Assembly: GCF_002811475.1 (NCBI RefSeq)
Contig: NZ_NPDL01000001.1
Location: forward strand, 248,001-312,000
DNA from: Leptospira hartskeerlii
GTDB lineage: Bacteria; Spirochaetota; Leptospiria; Leptospirales; Leptospiraceae
DNA length: 64,000 nt
Reading direction: 5' to 3'
Shown here: in pieces, positions 35,709 through 44,990 of the stretch
Layout: the number at the start of each line of letters is the position of its first letter
How positions within the stretch are numbered: the stretch's first letter is position 1
Position numbers and translations under genes: made by a program
The notes under the pieces: model-generated
Told to the model about the DNA's origin: nothing
Seen by the model: the letters and a program-made list of their open reading frames with translations, nothing else
Databases searched by the model: none

Positions 35709-37382
35709 ATGATGGCAACGAAAGCTCCGGCGGATTCTACCTCGGCAAAACAGGCTTTAAGCAAGTCTTCAGCAATAATCGAGCAAGTAACCAAGGCCTT
35801 AGCGGCTAAATGTAGCTCCAATGGAAAAGTGTCCGTTTCCAAAATGGACCAAAACCAATTCGTGCAGTACCAAATCGCTTGGTTGACCTCCGAACAAAAG
35901 ATCGCAGAAAACTTTATAGACTACGCTTGGAACGATTCTCTTGGAACAGGTGAGCTTGAAAAATTGATGGCTCAGGTTTTCGCTGCAGAAGCTGTTTCTC
36001 ATATCCGCACCGAGTTTAGTTCCAGAGCTTCCGAGTATGGAATCTCCACTCAAGAACTGGTTTCTAAATTATTCGATGACGCCACTAACAAGTTCTTAGA
36101 AGAATCTAGTGCGATCGAAAACTATAATCATATCGCTGACCTAATCGCTTCTTCAGGAAGTTTTGGAGCTTACGGTCTGAGTGAAGACCACGAAATGTTC
36201 CGCCAAACTTTCAAACAGTTCGCAGAAGAAGTAGTAGCTCCTAAAGCAGAGCATGTTCACCGTCATGACGATATCGTTCCGGAAGAGATTATCCAAGGTT
36301 TAAGAGACATGGGATGTTTCGGTCTTTGTATCCCTGAAACTTACGGTGGATTACAATCTAACGATAAGCCTGATAATATTTCCATGCTTGTCGTAACCGA
36401 AGAACTTTCTAGAGGATCTTTGGGGATCGCAGGGTCTTTAATCACTCGTCCTGAAATTCTTTCTAAAGCTTTATTAAAAGGTGGAACTGACGCTCAAAAA
36501 GAGAAGTGGCTTCCTCTTATCGCTTCCGGAGAGAAGATGGGTGGTATCATGGTAACAGAGCCTAATTATGGTTCTGACGTTGCTGGAGTTTCCGTAACCG
36601 CGAAAAAAGTGGATGGAGGCTGGTCTATCAATGGTGTTAAGACTTGGTGTACTTTTGCAGGTTATGCAAACCTTCTTCTTATCCTTGTGAGAACTGAGTC
36701 AGATCCTGAGTTGAAACACAAAGGTCTTTCTATTGTTCTTGCGGAGAAGCCAAGTTTCACTGGTCACGAATTCGATTATAAACAAGATGGTGGCGGAAGA
36801 ATTTCCGGCAAAGCGATCGGAACCATCGGTTATCGCGGTATGCACTCTTTCGAAGTTTCTTTCGAGGACTATTTTGTTCCTGAAGATAACTTGATCGGAG
36901 GCGAAGCAGGAAGAGGAAAAGGATTCTATTTCCAAATGGAAGGTTTCTCAGGTGGAAGGATCCAAACTGCAGCTCGTGCAAACGGTGTAATGCAAGCAGC
37001 GTTAGAAGCAGGTCTTCGTTACGCTCAAGAAAGACAAGTTTTCCAAAAACCTATCTTCGATTATAACCTGACCAAGTATAAGATTGCTCGTATGGCTATG
37101 ATCGTTCAGGCTTCCCGTCAGTTCACTAATACCGTAGCGAAACTTTTGGATAACCACCAAGGACAAATGGAAGCAACTTTGATCAAGTTCTATGCTTCTA
37201 AAGTTGCTGAATGGGTAACAAGAGAAGCAATGCAGATCCATGGAGGAATGGGATATGCGGAAGAATACGCTGTTTCTCGTTACTTCGTAGATGCTCGAGT
37301 ATTCTCCATCTTCGAAGGTGCGGAAGAAGTAATGGCTCTTAGAGTAATTGCAAAATCTCTTATGGACCAATACGCCGTTTGA
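35709..37382 (+). CDS. mcd: Methylsuccinyl-CoA dehydrogenase-like acyl-CoA dehydrogenase, 557 aa
   Basis: An acyl-CoA dehydrogenase core (about 155-550) with FAD/substrate motifs 'MVTEPNYGSDVAGVSVTA', 'WCTFAGYANLLLILVRT', 'FSGGRIQTAARANGVMQAAL', 'QIHGGMGYAEEYAVSRYFVD' and 'FSIFEGAEEVMALRVI' (catalytic Glu region). It carries an N-terminal helical extension of about 150 residues. That extension and the 'SGGRIQTAARA' block are characteristic of (2S)-methylsuccinyl-CoA dehydrogenase, which oxidises methylsuccinyl-CoA to mesaconyl-CoA in the ethylmalonyl-CoA pathway. The first enzyme, Ccr, is encoded at 10049-11296. Electrons would pass to ETF. A strong terminator follows. Confidence 0.8.
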   Translation: MMATKAPADSTSAKQALSKSSAIIEQVTKALAAKCSSNGKVSVSKMDQNQFVQYQIAWLTSEQKIAENFIDYAWNDSLGTGELEKLMAQVFAAEAVSHIRTEFSSRASEYGISTQELVSKLFDDATNKFLEESSAIENYNHIADLIASSGSFGAYGLSEDHEMFRQTFKQFAEEVVAPKAEHVHRHDDIVPEEIIQGLRDMGCFGLCIPETYGGLQSNDKPDNISMLVVTEELSRGSLGIAGSLITRPEILSKALLKGGTDAQKEKWLPLIASGEKMGGIMVTEPNYGSDVAGVSVTAKKVDGGWSINGVKTWCTFAGYANLLLILVRTESDPELKHKGLSIVLAEKPSFTGHEFDYKQDGGGRISGKAIGTIGYRGMHSFEVSFEDYFVPEDNLIGGEAGRGKGFYFQMEGFSGGRIQTAARANGVMQAALEAGLRYAQERQVFQKPIFDYNLTKYKIARMAMIVQASRQFTNTVAKLLDNHQGQMEATLIKFYASKVAEWVTREAMQIHGGMGYAEEYAVSRYFVDARVFSIFEGAEEVMALRVIAKSLMDQYAV

Positions 37383-37403
37383 TCCTTCTTAAACTCTGAA
37401 GAA

Positions 37404-37437
37404 TAAAAAAAGGAAGTCGAAAGACTTCCTTTTTTTT
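37404..37437. terminator. Bidirectional intrinsic terminator
   Basis: AGGAAGTC-GAAA-GACTTCCT with flanking A and T runs (37404-37437), a GNRA-like loop and a U tract on both strands. It separates the dehydrogenase from the convergent 203-aa gene. Confidence 0.9.
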
Positions 37438-37501
37438 GGAGCGGAACTTCTTCTTATCCGCGACTCGTCGGAGCGAAGTCAAACAAACTGCGCTTGAATT
37501 C

Positions 37502-38113
37502 TTAGCTAGCGAGTTGTTCTACGAAAGCGAGAATGTCGGAATTGTCCCTTTCCAGAAACTCAAGAGTCCTTTCTACCAGATGATCCAAATAATAATTCGG
37601 GTTATGATAATCTCTTAGGAAAGCTTTTACTTGTTCTATCTTTTCTTCGGGGATCCTATCTTCCAAAACGATTTGCGCTAAAGCGTAAATCCCGAATGCG
37701 GATTTGAAAGGATCGTTTAAAGAAGAGATGGAAATGATCTCATCTATATCAATTTCTTTGAATGTAGGGATCAGATCTCCAATGAGTTCCAGAGCGCCTG
37801 TCGGAATGGTCCTATCTAAGGACTTTACATAATTGATGAACAATCTATAAGACTGAGAATCTCCGATCCGGGAAAGCATATGAAAGATCCCGGAAAGAAG
37901 TCTTTTATGAAATCCCCAGGATAATCTGCCGGAATCCGCCTCTCTGATTGCCTGGTATAAAAAACTCCAAACCAGCTTGTCTCCGGATCTCGCTCTTTCA
38001 GACAATTGGTCCAACCAAAGATCGAAGTTGGGATTATCCGATTCTTTTTTGAGGAAATCCATCAGTTCGGAGGGAGTTTGTACAGAAGGGAGAGTAAGGG
38101 CAATTTTCGACAT
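37502..38113 (-). CDS. Helical protein of unknown function, 203 aa
   Basis: All-helical, acidic, no signal peptide or membrane segment. Segments such as 'SDNPNFDLWLDQLSERARSG', 'GALELIGDLIPTFKEIDIDE' and 'AFGIYALAQIVLEDRIPEEK' look like HEAT/armadillo-type helix pairs, suggesting a protein-binding scaffold. No family is recognised. It lies downstream of ilvD on the same strand in tandem orientation, with a 108-bp gap between the ORF starts and ends, so a link is not established. Confidence 0.7.
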   Translation of the reverse strand: MSKIALTLPSVQTPSELMDFLKKESDNPNFDLWLDQLSERARSGDKLVWSFLYQAIREADSGRLSWGFHKRLLSGIFHMLSRIGDSQSYRLFINYVKSLDRTIPTGALELIGDLIPTFKEIDIDEIISISSLNDPFKSAFGIYALAQIVLEDRIPEEKIEQVKAFLRDYHNPNYYLDHLVERTLEFLERDNSDILAFVEQLAS

Positions 38114-38221
38114 AAGCAGAAGATACTCCTATTTAAGATCGGTTTCCAGTCTTTTTGTAAAACATCTGCTTTTTATTCTTTTACAATTCCCTTACTCGAG
38201 GAATAGTTTTGTCTCATTAAA

Positions 38222-40078
38222 TTATTGATGTTCTACCTGGCTAACATCTCTGACAGCTCCGGTATGTGCAGAAGTAGTCATAGCTGCATAAGCTCTCAAT
38301 GCCGCGGAAACAGTTCTTTTTCTGGACTTAGGTTTCCATGCATCCTTTCCTTTTTCGTTCATTCTATCTCTGCGATCCGAAAGTTCTGCGTCACTCACTC
38401 TTAAATGTATAGATCTGTCCGGGATATCTATCTCAATGATATCACCTTCTTCCACTAGGCCAATAACTCCACCCGCTGCCGCTTCCGGAGAAACATGTCC
38501 AATAGAAAGTCCGGAAGTTCCTCCGGAAAATCTCCCATCAGTTAGAAGTGCACATCCTTTTCCTAAACCTTTGGATTTCAGATAAGAAGTAGGGTATAAC
38601 ATTTCCTGCATTCCTGGTCCGCCTTTTGGACCTTCATAACGGATCACAACTACGTCTCCTTCTACAACTTCGTTCCCAAGGATTTTGGCCACAGCTTCTT
38701 CTTGGCTTTCCATTACTCTGGCTCTGCCTTTGAATTTCCAGATGGACTCATCCACCCCGGCTGTCTTAACGATACTGCCTTCAGGTGCGATATTTCCGTA
38801 AAGAACTGCAAGTCCTCCGTCTTGAGAGTATGCATGTTCTACATCACGGATACATCCGTTCGCTCTATCCAAGTCCAGTTCAGGCCAACGTTTGTCTTGG
38901 GAGAATGCTTCCGTTGTAGGAATTCCACCAGGTGCTGCGGAGAATAATGCGTATGCTTTTGAGTTCGCTTTTTGGCGAACGATATCCCATTCTTCTAAAG
39001 CTTTTCCTAATGTAGGAGAATGAACTGTAGGTACATCTCTATGGATCAGTCCAGCTCTGTCCAACTCGGAAAGTATACCTATGACTCCACCTGCTCTGTG
39101 AACATCTTCCATATGATATTTCTGAGTGGCAGGAGCAACTTTACAAACGCAAGGAACTCTTCTGGAGATCAGGTCTATATCATGCATTTTGAAATTGATC
39201 CCTGCTTCGTGAGCGGCTGCAAGAATGTGAAGAACAGTGTTTGTGGATCCTCCCATCGCTACGTCTAAGCTCATCGCGTTTTGGAATGCTTCATGAGTTG
39301 CGATGTTTCTAGGAAGAACGGACTCATCATCTTGTTCATAATATCTTTTTGCAAGTTCTACTATCAGTCTTCCTGCAGTTAAGAATAGTTGTTTTCTGTC
39401 CGCATGAGTGGCTAACGTGGATCCGTTACCTGGAAGAGAAAGTCCTAATGCTTCCGTAAGACAGTTCATCGAATTTGCAGTGAACATCCCGGAGCAAGAT
39501 CCGCAAGTAGGACAAGCGGAGCGTTCTATTTGTTCTACAAGTTCGTCTGAAACATTTTCGTTGGCGGCTTCTACCATTGCGTCCACCAAATCTAATTTTC
39601 GGATGTCTCCATTCCAATTTACTTTTCCAGCTTCCATCGGTCCGCCGGATACGAAAACGGTTGGTATGTTCAAACGAAGGGCTGCCATTAACATGCCCGG
39701 TGTGATCTTATCACAATTCGAAATACAAATAAGTGCATCCGCAGTATGTGCGTTGACCATATATTCTACCGAGTCAGCAATCAGGTCACGGCTTGGTAAA
39801 GAGTATAACATTCCGCCATGCCCCATGGCGATACCATCATCCACTGCGATTGTATTGAACTCTTTTGCGACTGCTCCCGCCTTCTCCACTTCTCTTGCGA
39901 CCATTTGCCCTAGGTCTTTTAAATGAACATGTCCTGGAACGAACTGAGTGAATGAGTTTGCGATCGCGATGATCGGTTTTCCGAAATCACCTTCTTTCAT
40001 ACCGGTGGCTCTCCAGAGGGCTCTGGCTCCGGCCATATTGCGTCCGTGGGTGGAAGTACGAGATCTTAATTGAGGCAT
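38222..40078 (-). CDS. ilvD: Dihydroxy-acid dehydratase, 618 aa
   Basis: IlvD/Edd family: '[20 protein letters not shown]', '[17 protein letters not shown]' ending the first cluster loop, '[20 protein letters not shown]' (Cys ligands of the Fe-S cluster and substrate loop), '[12 protein letters not shown]', '[20 protein letters not shown]' and '[23 protein letters not shown]'. It removes water from 2,3-dihydroxy-isovalerate and -3-methylvalerate, the third step to valine and isoleucine. The length is normal. It is divergent from the ethanolamine permease gene. Confidence 0.96.
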   Translation of the reverse strand: MPQLRSRTSTHGRNMAGARALWRATGMKEGDFGKPIIAIANSFTQFVPGHVHLKDLGQMVAREVEKAGAVAKEFNTIAVDDGIAMGHGGMLYSLPSRDLIADSVEYMVNAHTADALICISNCDKITPGMLMAALRLNIPTVFVSGGPMEAGKVNWNGDIRKLDLVDAMVEAANENVSDELVEQIERSACPTCGSCSGMFTANSMNCLTEALGLSLPGNGSTLATHADRKQLFLTAGRLIVELAKRYYEQDDESVLPRNIATHEAFQNAMSLDVAMGGSTNTVLHILAAAHEAGINFKMHDIDLISRRVPCVCKVAPATQKYHMEDVHRAGGVIGILSELDRAGLIHRDVPTVHSPTLGKALEEWDIVRQKANSKAYALFSAAPGGIPTTEAFSQDKRWPELDLDRANGCIRDVEHAYSQDGGLAVLYGNIAPEGSIVKTAGVDESIWKFKGRARVMESQEEAVAKILGNEVVEGDVVVIRYEGPKGGPGMQEMLYPTSYLKSKGLGKGCALLTDGRFSGGTSGLSIGHVSPEAAAGGVIGLVEEGDIIEIDIPDRSIHLRVSDAELSDRRDRMNEKGKDAWKPKSRKRTVSAALRAYAAMTTSAHTGAVRDVSQVEHQ

Positions 40079-40137
40079 ATTTAAGACTCCCTAATACAAG
40101 TTTAGACGTCGAGTTTTTTCCTAATGGAGAAATGAAC

Positions 40138-40165
40138 TTGGAATAGGCACGCTTTTTGCTATTTA
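40138..40165 (+). promoter_or_regulatory. Promoter of the ethanolamine genes
   Basis: TTGGAA (40138-40143), 16-bp spacer, TATTTA (40160-40165). ATG 40175 is only 9 nt after the -10 box and has no ribosome binding site, so the transcript is probably leaderless. Confidence 0.5.
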
Positions 40166-40174
40166 AGTCTCGAG

Positions 40175-41485
40175 ATGGAATCAAAAGAAGAATTTAGTCG
40201 AACCCTCGGACCTTGGCTACTCTGGGGTTTAGGAGTTGGATACGTAATTTCAGGCATGTATTTTGGCTGGAACTTGGGTCTACCAGTGGGTGGAACCTTG
40301 GGCTTGGGAATTGCCACCTTACTGATCATTCTGCTATATGTTTGTTTTTCTTTTAGCTATACAGAACTCGCATGTATGATCCCGAAAGCGGGAGGAGCAT
40401 TCGACTATGGTAGAGAAGCTCTCGGAAATGCTTGGGCCTATCTAGTCGGCACTGCCCAGTTGATAGAATTTTTATTTGCACCGCCGGCGATTGCAGCTGC
40501 CATCGGCGCCTACTTCTCTTTGTTTCTGCCGGGTATCGGTCCGATCTGGATCGCGATCGTTGCTTACTTGCTCTTCACGAGTTTGAATATACTTGGAGTA
40601 AAATTTGCGGCTTCTTTCGAGTTTGGAATTACTATATTAGCAGTTTTTGAATTACTTTTATTTTCAGGACTTACACTTCCAAGTTTTTCTTGGGAGAAGT
40701 TTTCTTCGAATCCATTGCCTAACGGTTGGACCGGTGCTTTGTCCTCGTTACCATTTGCAGTTTGGTTTTTTCTGGCGATAGAAGGAGTGGCAAATGTTGC
40801 AGAAGAAACTAAAGATCCTCAAAAGAATATATTGATCGGATTCGGGTCCGCATTGGCTACCTTGGTTGTACTTTGTGGATTAGTATTTTTCTCCTCCATA
40901 GGTGTGGGAGGATGGGAGATGATCGTATATCCTGAAGTTGGTGCTGCTGCTTCCGATTATCCTTTGCCCCTTGCATTACGGAAGTTGTATGGAGAGTCAG
41001 GTTGGGCATTTCATCTTTTGATTACGATTGGACTTTTTGGGCTCATCGCTTCTTTCCATGGAATTATTTTAGCCGGGGGAAGAGCCAGTTTCGAATTCGG
41101 AAGAGCGGACTTTCTTCCTAAATTTTTCGGTAAGATCCATCCTAAATTCAAAACTCCTGCCAACGCATTGATCGCAAATACTGCGTTCGGAATCGCTGCG
41201 TTATGCACAGGTAAAACATCAGAGTTAATTACATTGTCCGCATTCGGAGCTTTGCTATTATACTTTTGTTCCATGATTAGTTTCTTCGTCCTTCGGAAAA
41301 AACAACCCCAAAGAGAAAGACCATTTATGGTTCCAGGAGGGAAAATTCTGCCTTCTATCGCACTTGTTCTATCTGCGATCGTATTGGGAGTATGTGCCTG
41401 GCAACATCCGATTCTTTTCGGGATATTTGTTTTGATCTTAGCGAGCGGCTTGGTCTGGGCCAGGACTTCTATTTTTGGAAAATGA
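40175..41485 (+). CDS. Ethanolamine/amino-acid permease (APC family), 436 aa
   Basis: Twelve or so hydrophobic spans with the APC-type opening 'WGLGVGYVISGMYFGWNLGL' (about 18-37) and the conserved 'AFDYGREALG', 'AIEGVANVAEETKDPQKNI' and 'ASFHGIILAGGRASFEFGRA'. Ethanolamine permeases of the EutP/Eat type share this length and sequence pattern. The gene lies 50 bp before eutB and eutC, so ethanolamine is the likely substrate (import by proton symport or exchange). Confidence 0.85.
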   Translation: MESKEEFSRTLGPWLLWGLGVGYVISGMYFGWNLGLPVGGTLGLGIATLLIILLYVCFSFSYTELACMIPKAGGAFDYGREALGNAWAYLVGTAQLIEFLFAPPAIAAAIGAYFSLFLPGIGPIWIAIVAYLLFTSLNILGVKFAASFEFGITILAVFELLLFSGLTLPSFSWEKFSSNPLPNGWTGALSSLPFAVWFFLAIEGVANVAEETKDPQKNILIGFGSALATLVVLCGLVFFSSIGVGGWEMIVYPEVGAAASDYPLPLALRKLYGESGWAFHLLITIGLFGLIASFHGIILAGGRASFEFGRADFLPKFFGKIHPKFKTPANALIANTAFGIAALCTGKTSELITLSAFGALLLYFCSMISFFVLRKKQPQRERPFMVPGGKILPSIALVLSAIVLGVCAWQHPILFGIFVLILASGLVWARTSIFGK

Positions 41486-41535
41486 GAAGGCAATTTTCTT
41501 GATCTGGGATTTTTCGGAATTAGAGTAAGGAAGAT

Positions 41536-42930
41536 ATGGGTTATAAAACCGTTCTTGGTAGGAAATCCTATGTATTTCCTGATTTAAAAACCTTGCTAGC
41601 AAAGGCGAGTCCACTTCGTTCCGGCGACCAATTGGCCGGGATCGCAGCTTCTACCCAGGAAGAAAGAGTGGCTGCGCAAATGGCTCTGGCAGATCTTCCT
41701 TTATCAGAATTTTTGAATATAGAATTAATCCCTGGAGAAAAAGACGAGGTCACTCGACTGATTTTCGATTCTCATAACAGGTCCGCATTTTCTAAAATTT
41801 CTTCCTTCACCGTGGGAGAATTTCGAGACTTTCTTTTAAAAGAAAATACCGACACGGAATTGATCTCCGAGATTCGGGATGGGATCACTCCTGAAATGGC
41901 TGCTGCTGTTTCTAAATTGATGTCCAACCAGGACTTGATATTAGTTTCTAAAAAATCTCCAGTAATAACCAAGTTTCGAAATACGATAGGACTTCCAGGG
42001 AGATTGTCTGCACGTTTACAGCCGAACCATCCTACGGATGATCCTAAGGGAATTGCTGCGAGTATCTTGGATGGGCTTCTTTTAGGAAGTGGGGACGCGG
42101 TGATAGGGATCAATCCTGCGACAGATAACGTTCCCACCGTAATTGCGCTTCTTAAAATGTTGGATTCTATCATCCAAAAATATTCTATCCCGACCCAGTC
42201 TTGCGTACTCTGTCATGTGACTACTTCCATGAAAGCAATGGAAGAAGGAGCTCCTCTCGATCTGGTATTCCAATCCATCGGAGGAAGCGAAGCTTTGAAC
42301 AAAAGTTTCGGAGTGAACTTAAGTATTTTAGAAGAATCCAGACAAATGGCCTTGGAGTTAAACAGAGGAACTGTCGGAAATAATGTAATGTATTTTGAAA
42401 CCGGGCAGGGTAGCGGATTGTCTGCAGGTGCTCATTTTGGTGTGGACCAACAGACATTAGAGGTTAGGGCCTATGCGGTCGCAAAGAAATTCGATCCGTT
42501 ATTAGTGAATACTGTGGTTGGTTTTATCGGACCTGAATATCTATATAATGGAAAACAAATATTGAGAGCCGGGTTGGAAGATCATTTTTGCGGGAAACTT
42601 TTGGGCCTTCCTATGGGCGTGGATGTATGTTATACAAATCATGCCGATGCTGACCAAGACGATATGGATACATTGCTTACATTGCTTGGAGCTGCCGGAT
42701 GTAATTATATTATGGGAGTTCCTGGAGCGGATGACGTAATGTTGTCGTACCAAAGTACTTCTTTTCATGATGCTTTGTATCTTCGTCAAATATTCGGTCT
42801 GAAACCTGCGCCTGAATTTGAGAGCTGGCTTTTGGAGAAAGGGTTATTCGAAACTACAAAACAATTTCTGCCTAAAGAAAATCCGAACAGGATTTTACTC
42901 GAAGAAATTTTAGAGGATAAGACCGGATGA
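41536..42930 (+). CDS. eutB: Ethanolamine ammonia-lyase large subunit, 464 aa
   Basis: EutB is a TIM-barrel that binds adenosylcobalamin with the small subunit and converts ethanolamine to acetaldehyde and ammonia. Characteristic stretches: 'SGDQLAGIAASTQEERVAAQ', 'GLPGRLSARLQPNHPTDDPK', 'MYFETGQGSGLSAGAHFGVD' and 'NHADADQDDMDTLLTLLGAA'. Normal length (about 460). Its stop overlaps the eutC start by 4 bp, assuring stoichiometric translation. No reactivase (EutA) or microcompartment shell genes are seen nearby. Confidence 0.95.
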   Translation: MGYKTVLGRKSYVFPDLKTLLAKASPLRSGDQLAGIAASTQEERVAAQMALADLPLSEFLNIELIPGEKDEVTRLIFDSHNRSAFSKISSFTVGEFRDFLLKENTDTELISEIRDGITPEMAAAVSKLMSNQDLILVSKKSPVITKFRNTIGLPGRLSARLQPNHPTDDPKGIAASILDGLLLGSGDAVIGINPATDNVPTVIALLKMLDSIIQKYSIPTQSCVLCHVTTSMKAMEEGAPLDLVFQSIGGSEALNKSFGVNLSILEESRQMALELNRGTVGNNVMYFETGQGSGLSAGAHFGVDQQTLEVRAYAVAKKFDPLLVNTVVGFIGPEYLYNGKQILRAGLEDHFCGKLLGLPMGVDVCYTNHADADQDDMDTLLTLLGAAGCNYIMGVPGADDVMLSYQSTSFHDALYLRQIFGLKPAPEFESWLLEKGLFETTKQFLPKENPNRILLEEILEDKTG

Positions 42931-43697
42931 ATCCTAAAGAATTTTGGAAAAGTTTAACTTCTGCTAGAATAGGCATCGGAAGATCAGGCGGATCTATCCC
43001 TACTTCTGAGTTATTAAAATTTAGATTAGATCATGCAAGAGCAAGAGATGCAGTTTTAGCGGAACCGGATTTTGATACATTAAATGTCGGTCTCGAAAAA
43101 ATTTTCCAACCATTAGGGATAGAAATAGTTGGAGTAGAAAGTTTAGCAAAAAGTAGAGAAGAATATTTACTTAGACCCGATTTGGGCCGTAGGATCTCGG
43201 AACCTTCTCGTACCAGATTGGAATCCAAAAAAGGAAAGTATGATCTTGCATTGATCGGAGTAGATGGACTTTCTGCAAAGGCAATCGATTCTAATTTGGT
43301 GGCTTTCTTACAAGTGTTGGTCCCGATCTTATCCGAACAAAAATATAAAATTGCACCTTTCGTTCTAGGAAAATTAGGAAGAGTTGCTATCGGAGACGAG
43401 ATCGGTGAAATATTAGGAGCCAAGGCAGTGGTGCTACTCATAGGAGAAAGGCCGGGACTTTCTTCAGCAGATAGTTTGGGAATGTATTTAACATTCGATC
43501 CTAAGTTAGGCAAAACGGACGAAAGTCGAAATTGTATTTCGAATATACGACCAGACGGCTTAGATTTTCATAAGGCGTCCTTAAAAACCGCTTATTTACT
43601 TTCTGAATCTCTCAAACGAGGTATATCCGGAGTGGATCTAAAAGATGAGATGACTCCTGATTTCTTGGATTCTTCTTCCCAAAAAAATCTAAAATAG
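42927..43697 (+). CDS. eutC: Ethanolamine ammonia-lyase small subunit, 256 aa
   Basis: EutC binds the cobalamin nucleotide loop at the large-subunit interface. 'ARIGIGRSGGSIPTSELLKF' (about 11-30) and 'RLDHARARDAVLA' form the N-terminal part, with 'DLALIGVDGLSAKAID' and 'VLLIGERPGLSSADSLGMYL' further on. The length is normal. The ATGA overlap with eutB shows translational coupling. Acetaldehyde made here would need an acylating dehydrogenase to give acetyl-CoA; none is encoded in the window. Confidence 0.93.
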   Translation: MNPKEFWKSLTSARIGIGRSGGSIPTSELLKFRLDHARARDAVLAEPDFDTLNVGLEKIFQPLGIEIVGVESLAKSREEYLLRPDLGRRISEPSRTRLESKKGKYDLALIGVDGLSAKAIDSNLVAFLQVLVPILSEQKYKIAPFVLGKLGRVAIGDEIGEILGAKAVVLLIGERPGLSSADSLGMYLTFDPKLGKTDESRNCISNIRPDGLDFHKASLKTAYLLSESLKRGISGVDLKDEMTPDFLDSSSQKNLK

Positions 43698-43789
43698 CTT
43701 GAATACTTATCCTCAAAGGAATAGATTTTATACAATGAACTAAGTCGATGAAGATCCAGATCCTTCTCGATAGGCGAAAAGGGAAAAAG

Positions 43790-44020
43790 ATGTATAAGAA
43801 TAATATAGAATTCATTATTAACTCCACCAATAAAGACGAGCCTATGTACGGTATCATCGCGTTGGTTAGTGATACTCTCGAATCTATGAAGGCAGATATA
43901 GCTAGCCAAAGAGCGGATGAAGAACAGAAGAAAGCGTTTCGTTCCGCTATGAAAGATATGATCTCAGGTTTGATTAAATTGAACGGGATCGTAGAAGGTG
44001 CAGGCCAGAGGGTCAGGTAA
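43790..44020 (+). CDS. Small helical protein of unknown function, 76 aa
   Basis: ATG 43790 is preferred (AAGGGA 7-12 nt upstream) over an upstream in-frame ATG at 43748, which has no ribosome binding site. The product is helical with 'PMYGIIALVSDTLESMKADIAS' and 'KDMISGLIKLNGIVEGAG'. No domain is recognised. It lies 92 bp after eutC on the same strand and converges with the next gene 12 bp away. It may be an independent small gene. Confidence 0.6.
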   Translation: MYKNNIEFIINSTNKDEPMYGIIALVSDTLESMKADIASQRADEEQKKAFRSAMKDMISGLIKLNGIVEGAGQRVR

Positions 44021-44032
44021 GGCGTTTATTTG

Positions 44033-44968
44033 TTAGTCCTTCCCTAAAAACAACCGGATCCCTTTCGCAATTGTCTGCAGGGTTCTTGCCATCAAACCTT
44101 CTAACTTGGTCTGAAGAAATAATTCCATAATCAATTTTCTGAGAGCCAGATCGAAAGGAAGGTTAAAATCATTCCAGTCTACTCCAAACCGGAAAGGATA
44201 AGATTCTGATTCCTCTTCTTCCGCACCTGTATGTAATAAGGTTCCTTCGAAGTCCGTGTGATGTTCATCTATATGTCTAAATTCTAAAGTTAGATGCACT
44301 TGCTTTTTAAATAAAGGCAATGGGATAATTTCCAGTCCGGCTAATTCTCCCCAAGTGATCCCGCTCAATGTGAGATATCCACGATCGCCACCTTTGAGTG
44401 TTCCCGTTCTGAGTAAACCTTCTCTTCCGAGCCTGCAAGAACCCATTCTGCTTCTAAAAAGAATTTCTAATGGAGAGCCTGCGTCCAAAACTCCGTTCTC
44501 TACTTTGATGTCTCGGATTTGGATATTAAAAACAGGAGTTAAGGTTTTGTCTTCTATGTCTATACTGGAATGAGAGACCTTCTCTAATTTGAACTGGATC
44601 CTTCCTCTTTTAGGAAGGTATTCTATCTTCTTCCTGGATTCTACTCTGTTAGTATAATCCATATGAAAGGAGCGCACATTCACTCCTCTGAATATTAATT
44701 TTCCTTTAAATAGATTCGAGAACGAGATCCTAAAATGTACAAAACTTCCTTTTGCGTGTACGATGTCCGTTCCGAGTTCTCCCGGGAAGAATATCGTAAA
44801 GTGCCTTGCCCAGACCCAAAGTCCTGGAAGTAAGATGCCTGGTGTCAACCAACGGAACTTGAATAGTCTAAAGGATATTATATTTACTAGAAGTTGTAGG
44901 AAAGGGCCGCTTAGTATGAGCTGAAGACCTAAGTAGCCGAATAATAGTAATAGGATCGGAAAAGGCAT
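44033..44968 (-). CDS. Membrane-anchored protein of unknown function (AsmA-like beta-rich), 311 aa
   Basis: The first ~55 residues contain two hydrophobic stretches (about 2-22 and 24-50), then beta-rich sequence with amphipathic strands ('SFVHFRISFSNLFKGKLIFRGVNVRS') resembling the N-terminal region of AsmA/DUF748-type proteins that bridge the periplasm. The C-terminus is helical and basic ('MARTLQTIAKGIRLFLGK'). The likeness is by pattern only. It is 22 bp downstream of the TerB-like gene on the same strand, so the two may be co-transcribed. Confidence 0.55.
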   Translation of the reverse strand: MPFPILLLLFGYLGLQLILSGPFLQLLVNIISFRLFKFRWLTPGILLPGLWVWARHFTIFFPGELGTDIVHAKGSFVHFRISFSNLFKGKLIFRGVNVRSFHMDYTNRVESRKKIEYLPKRGRIQFKLEKVSHSSIDIEDKTLTPVFNIQIRDIKVENGVLDAGSPLEILFRSRMGSCRLGREGLLRTGTLKGGDRGYLTLSGITWGELAGLEIIPLPLFKKQVHLTLEFRHIDEHHTDFEGTLLHTGAEEEESESYPFRFGVDWNDFNLPFDLALRKLIMELFLQTKLEGLMARTLQTIAKGIRLFLGKD

Positions 44969-44990
44969 GAGAAGGAAGGCGACTAGAAGT

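Noticed and set aside
39408..39926. 172-codon frame antisense to ilvD
   Set aside because: It lies wholly inside ilvD, which has all family motifs; its sequence is Ser/Ala/Thr-rich as expected for an antisense shadow.
41011..41493. 160-codon frame antisense to the permease gene
   Set aside because: Shadow of a real membrane protein gene; no ribosome site or family match.
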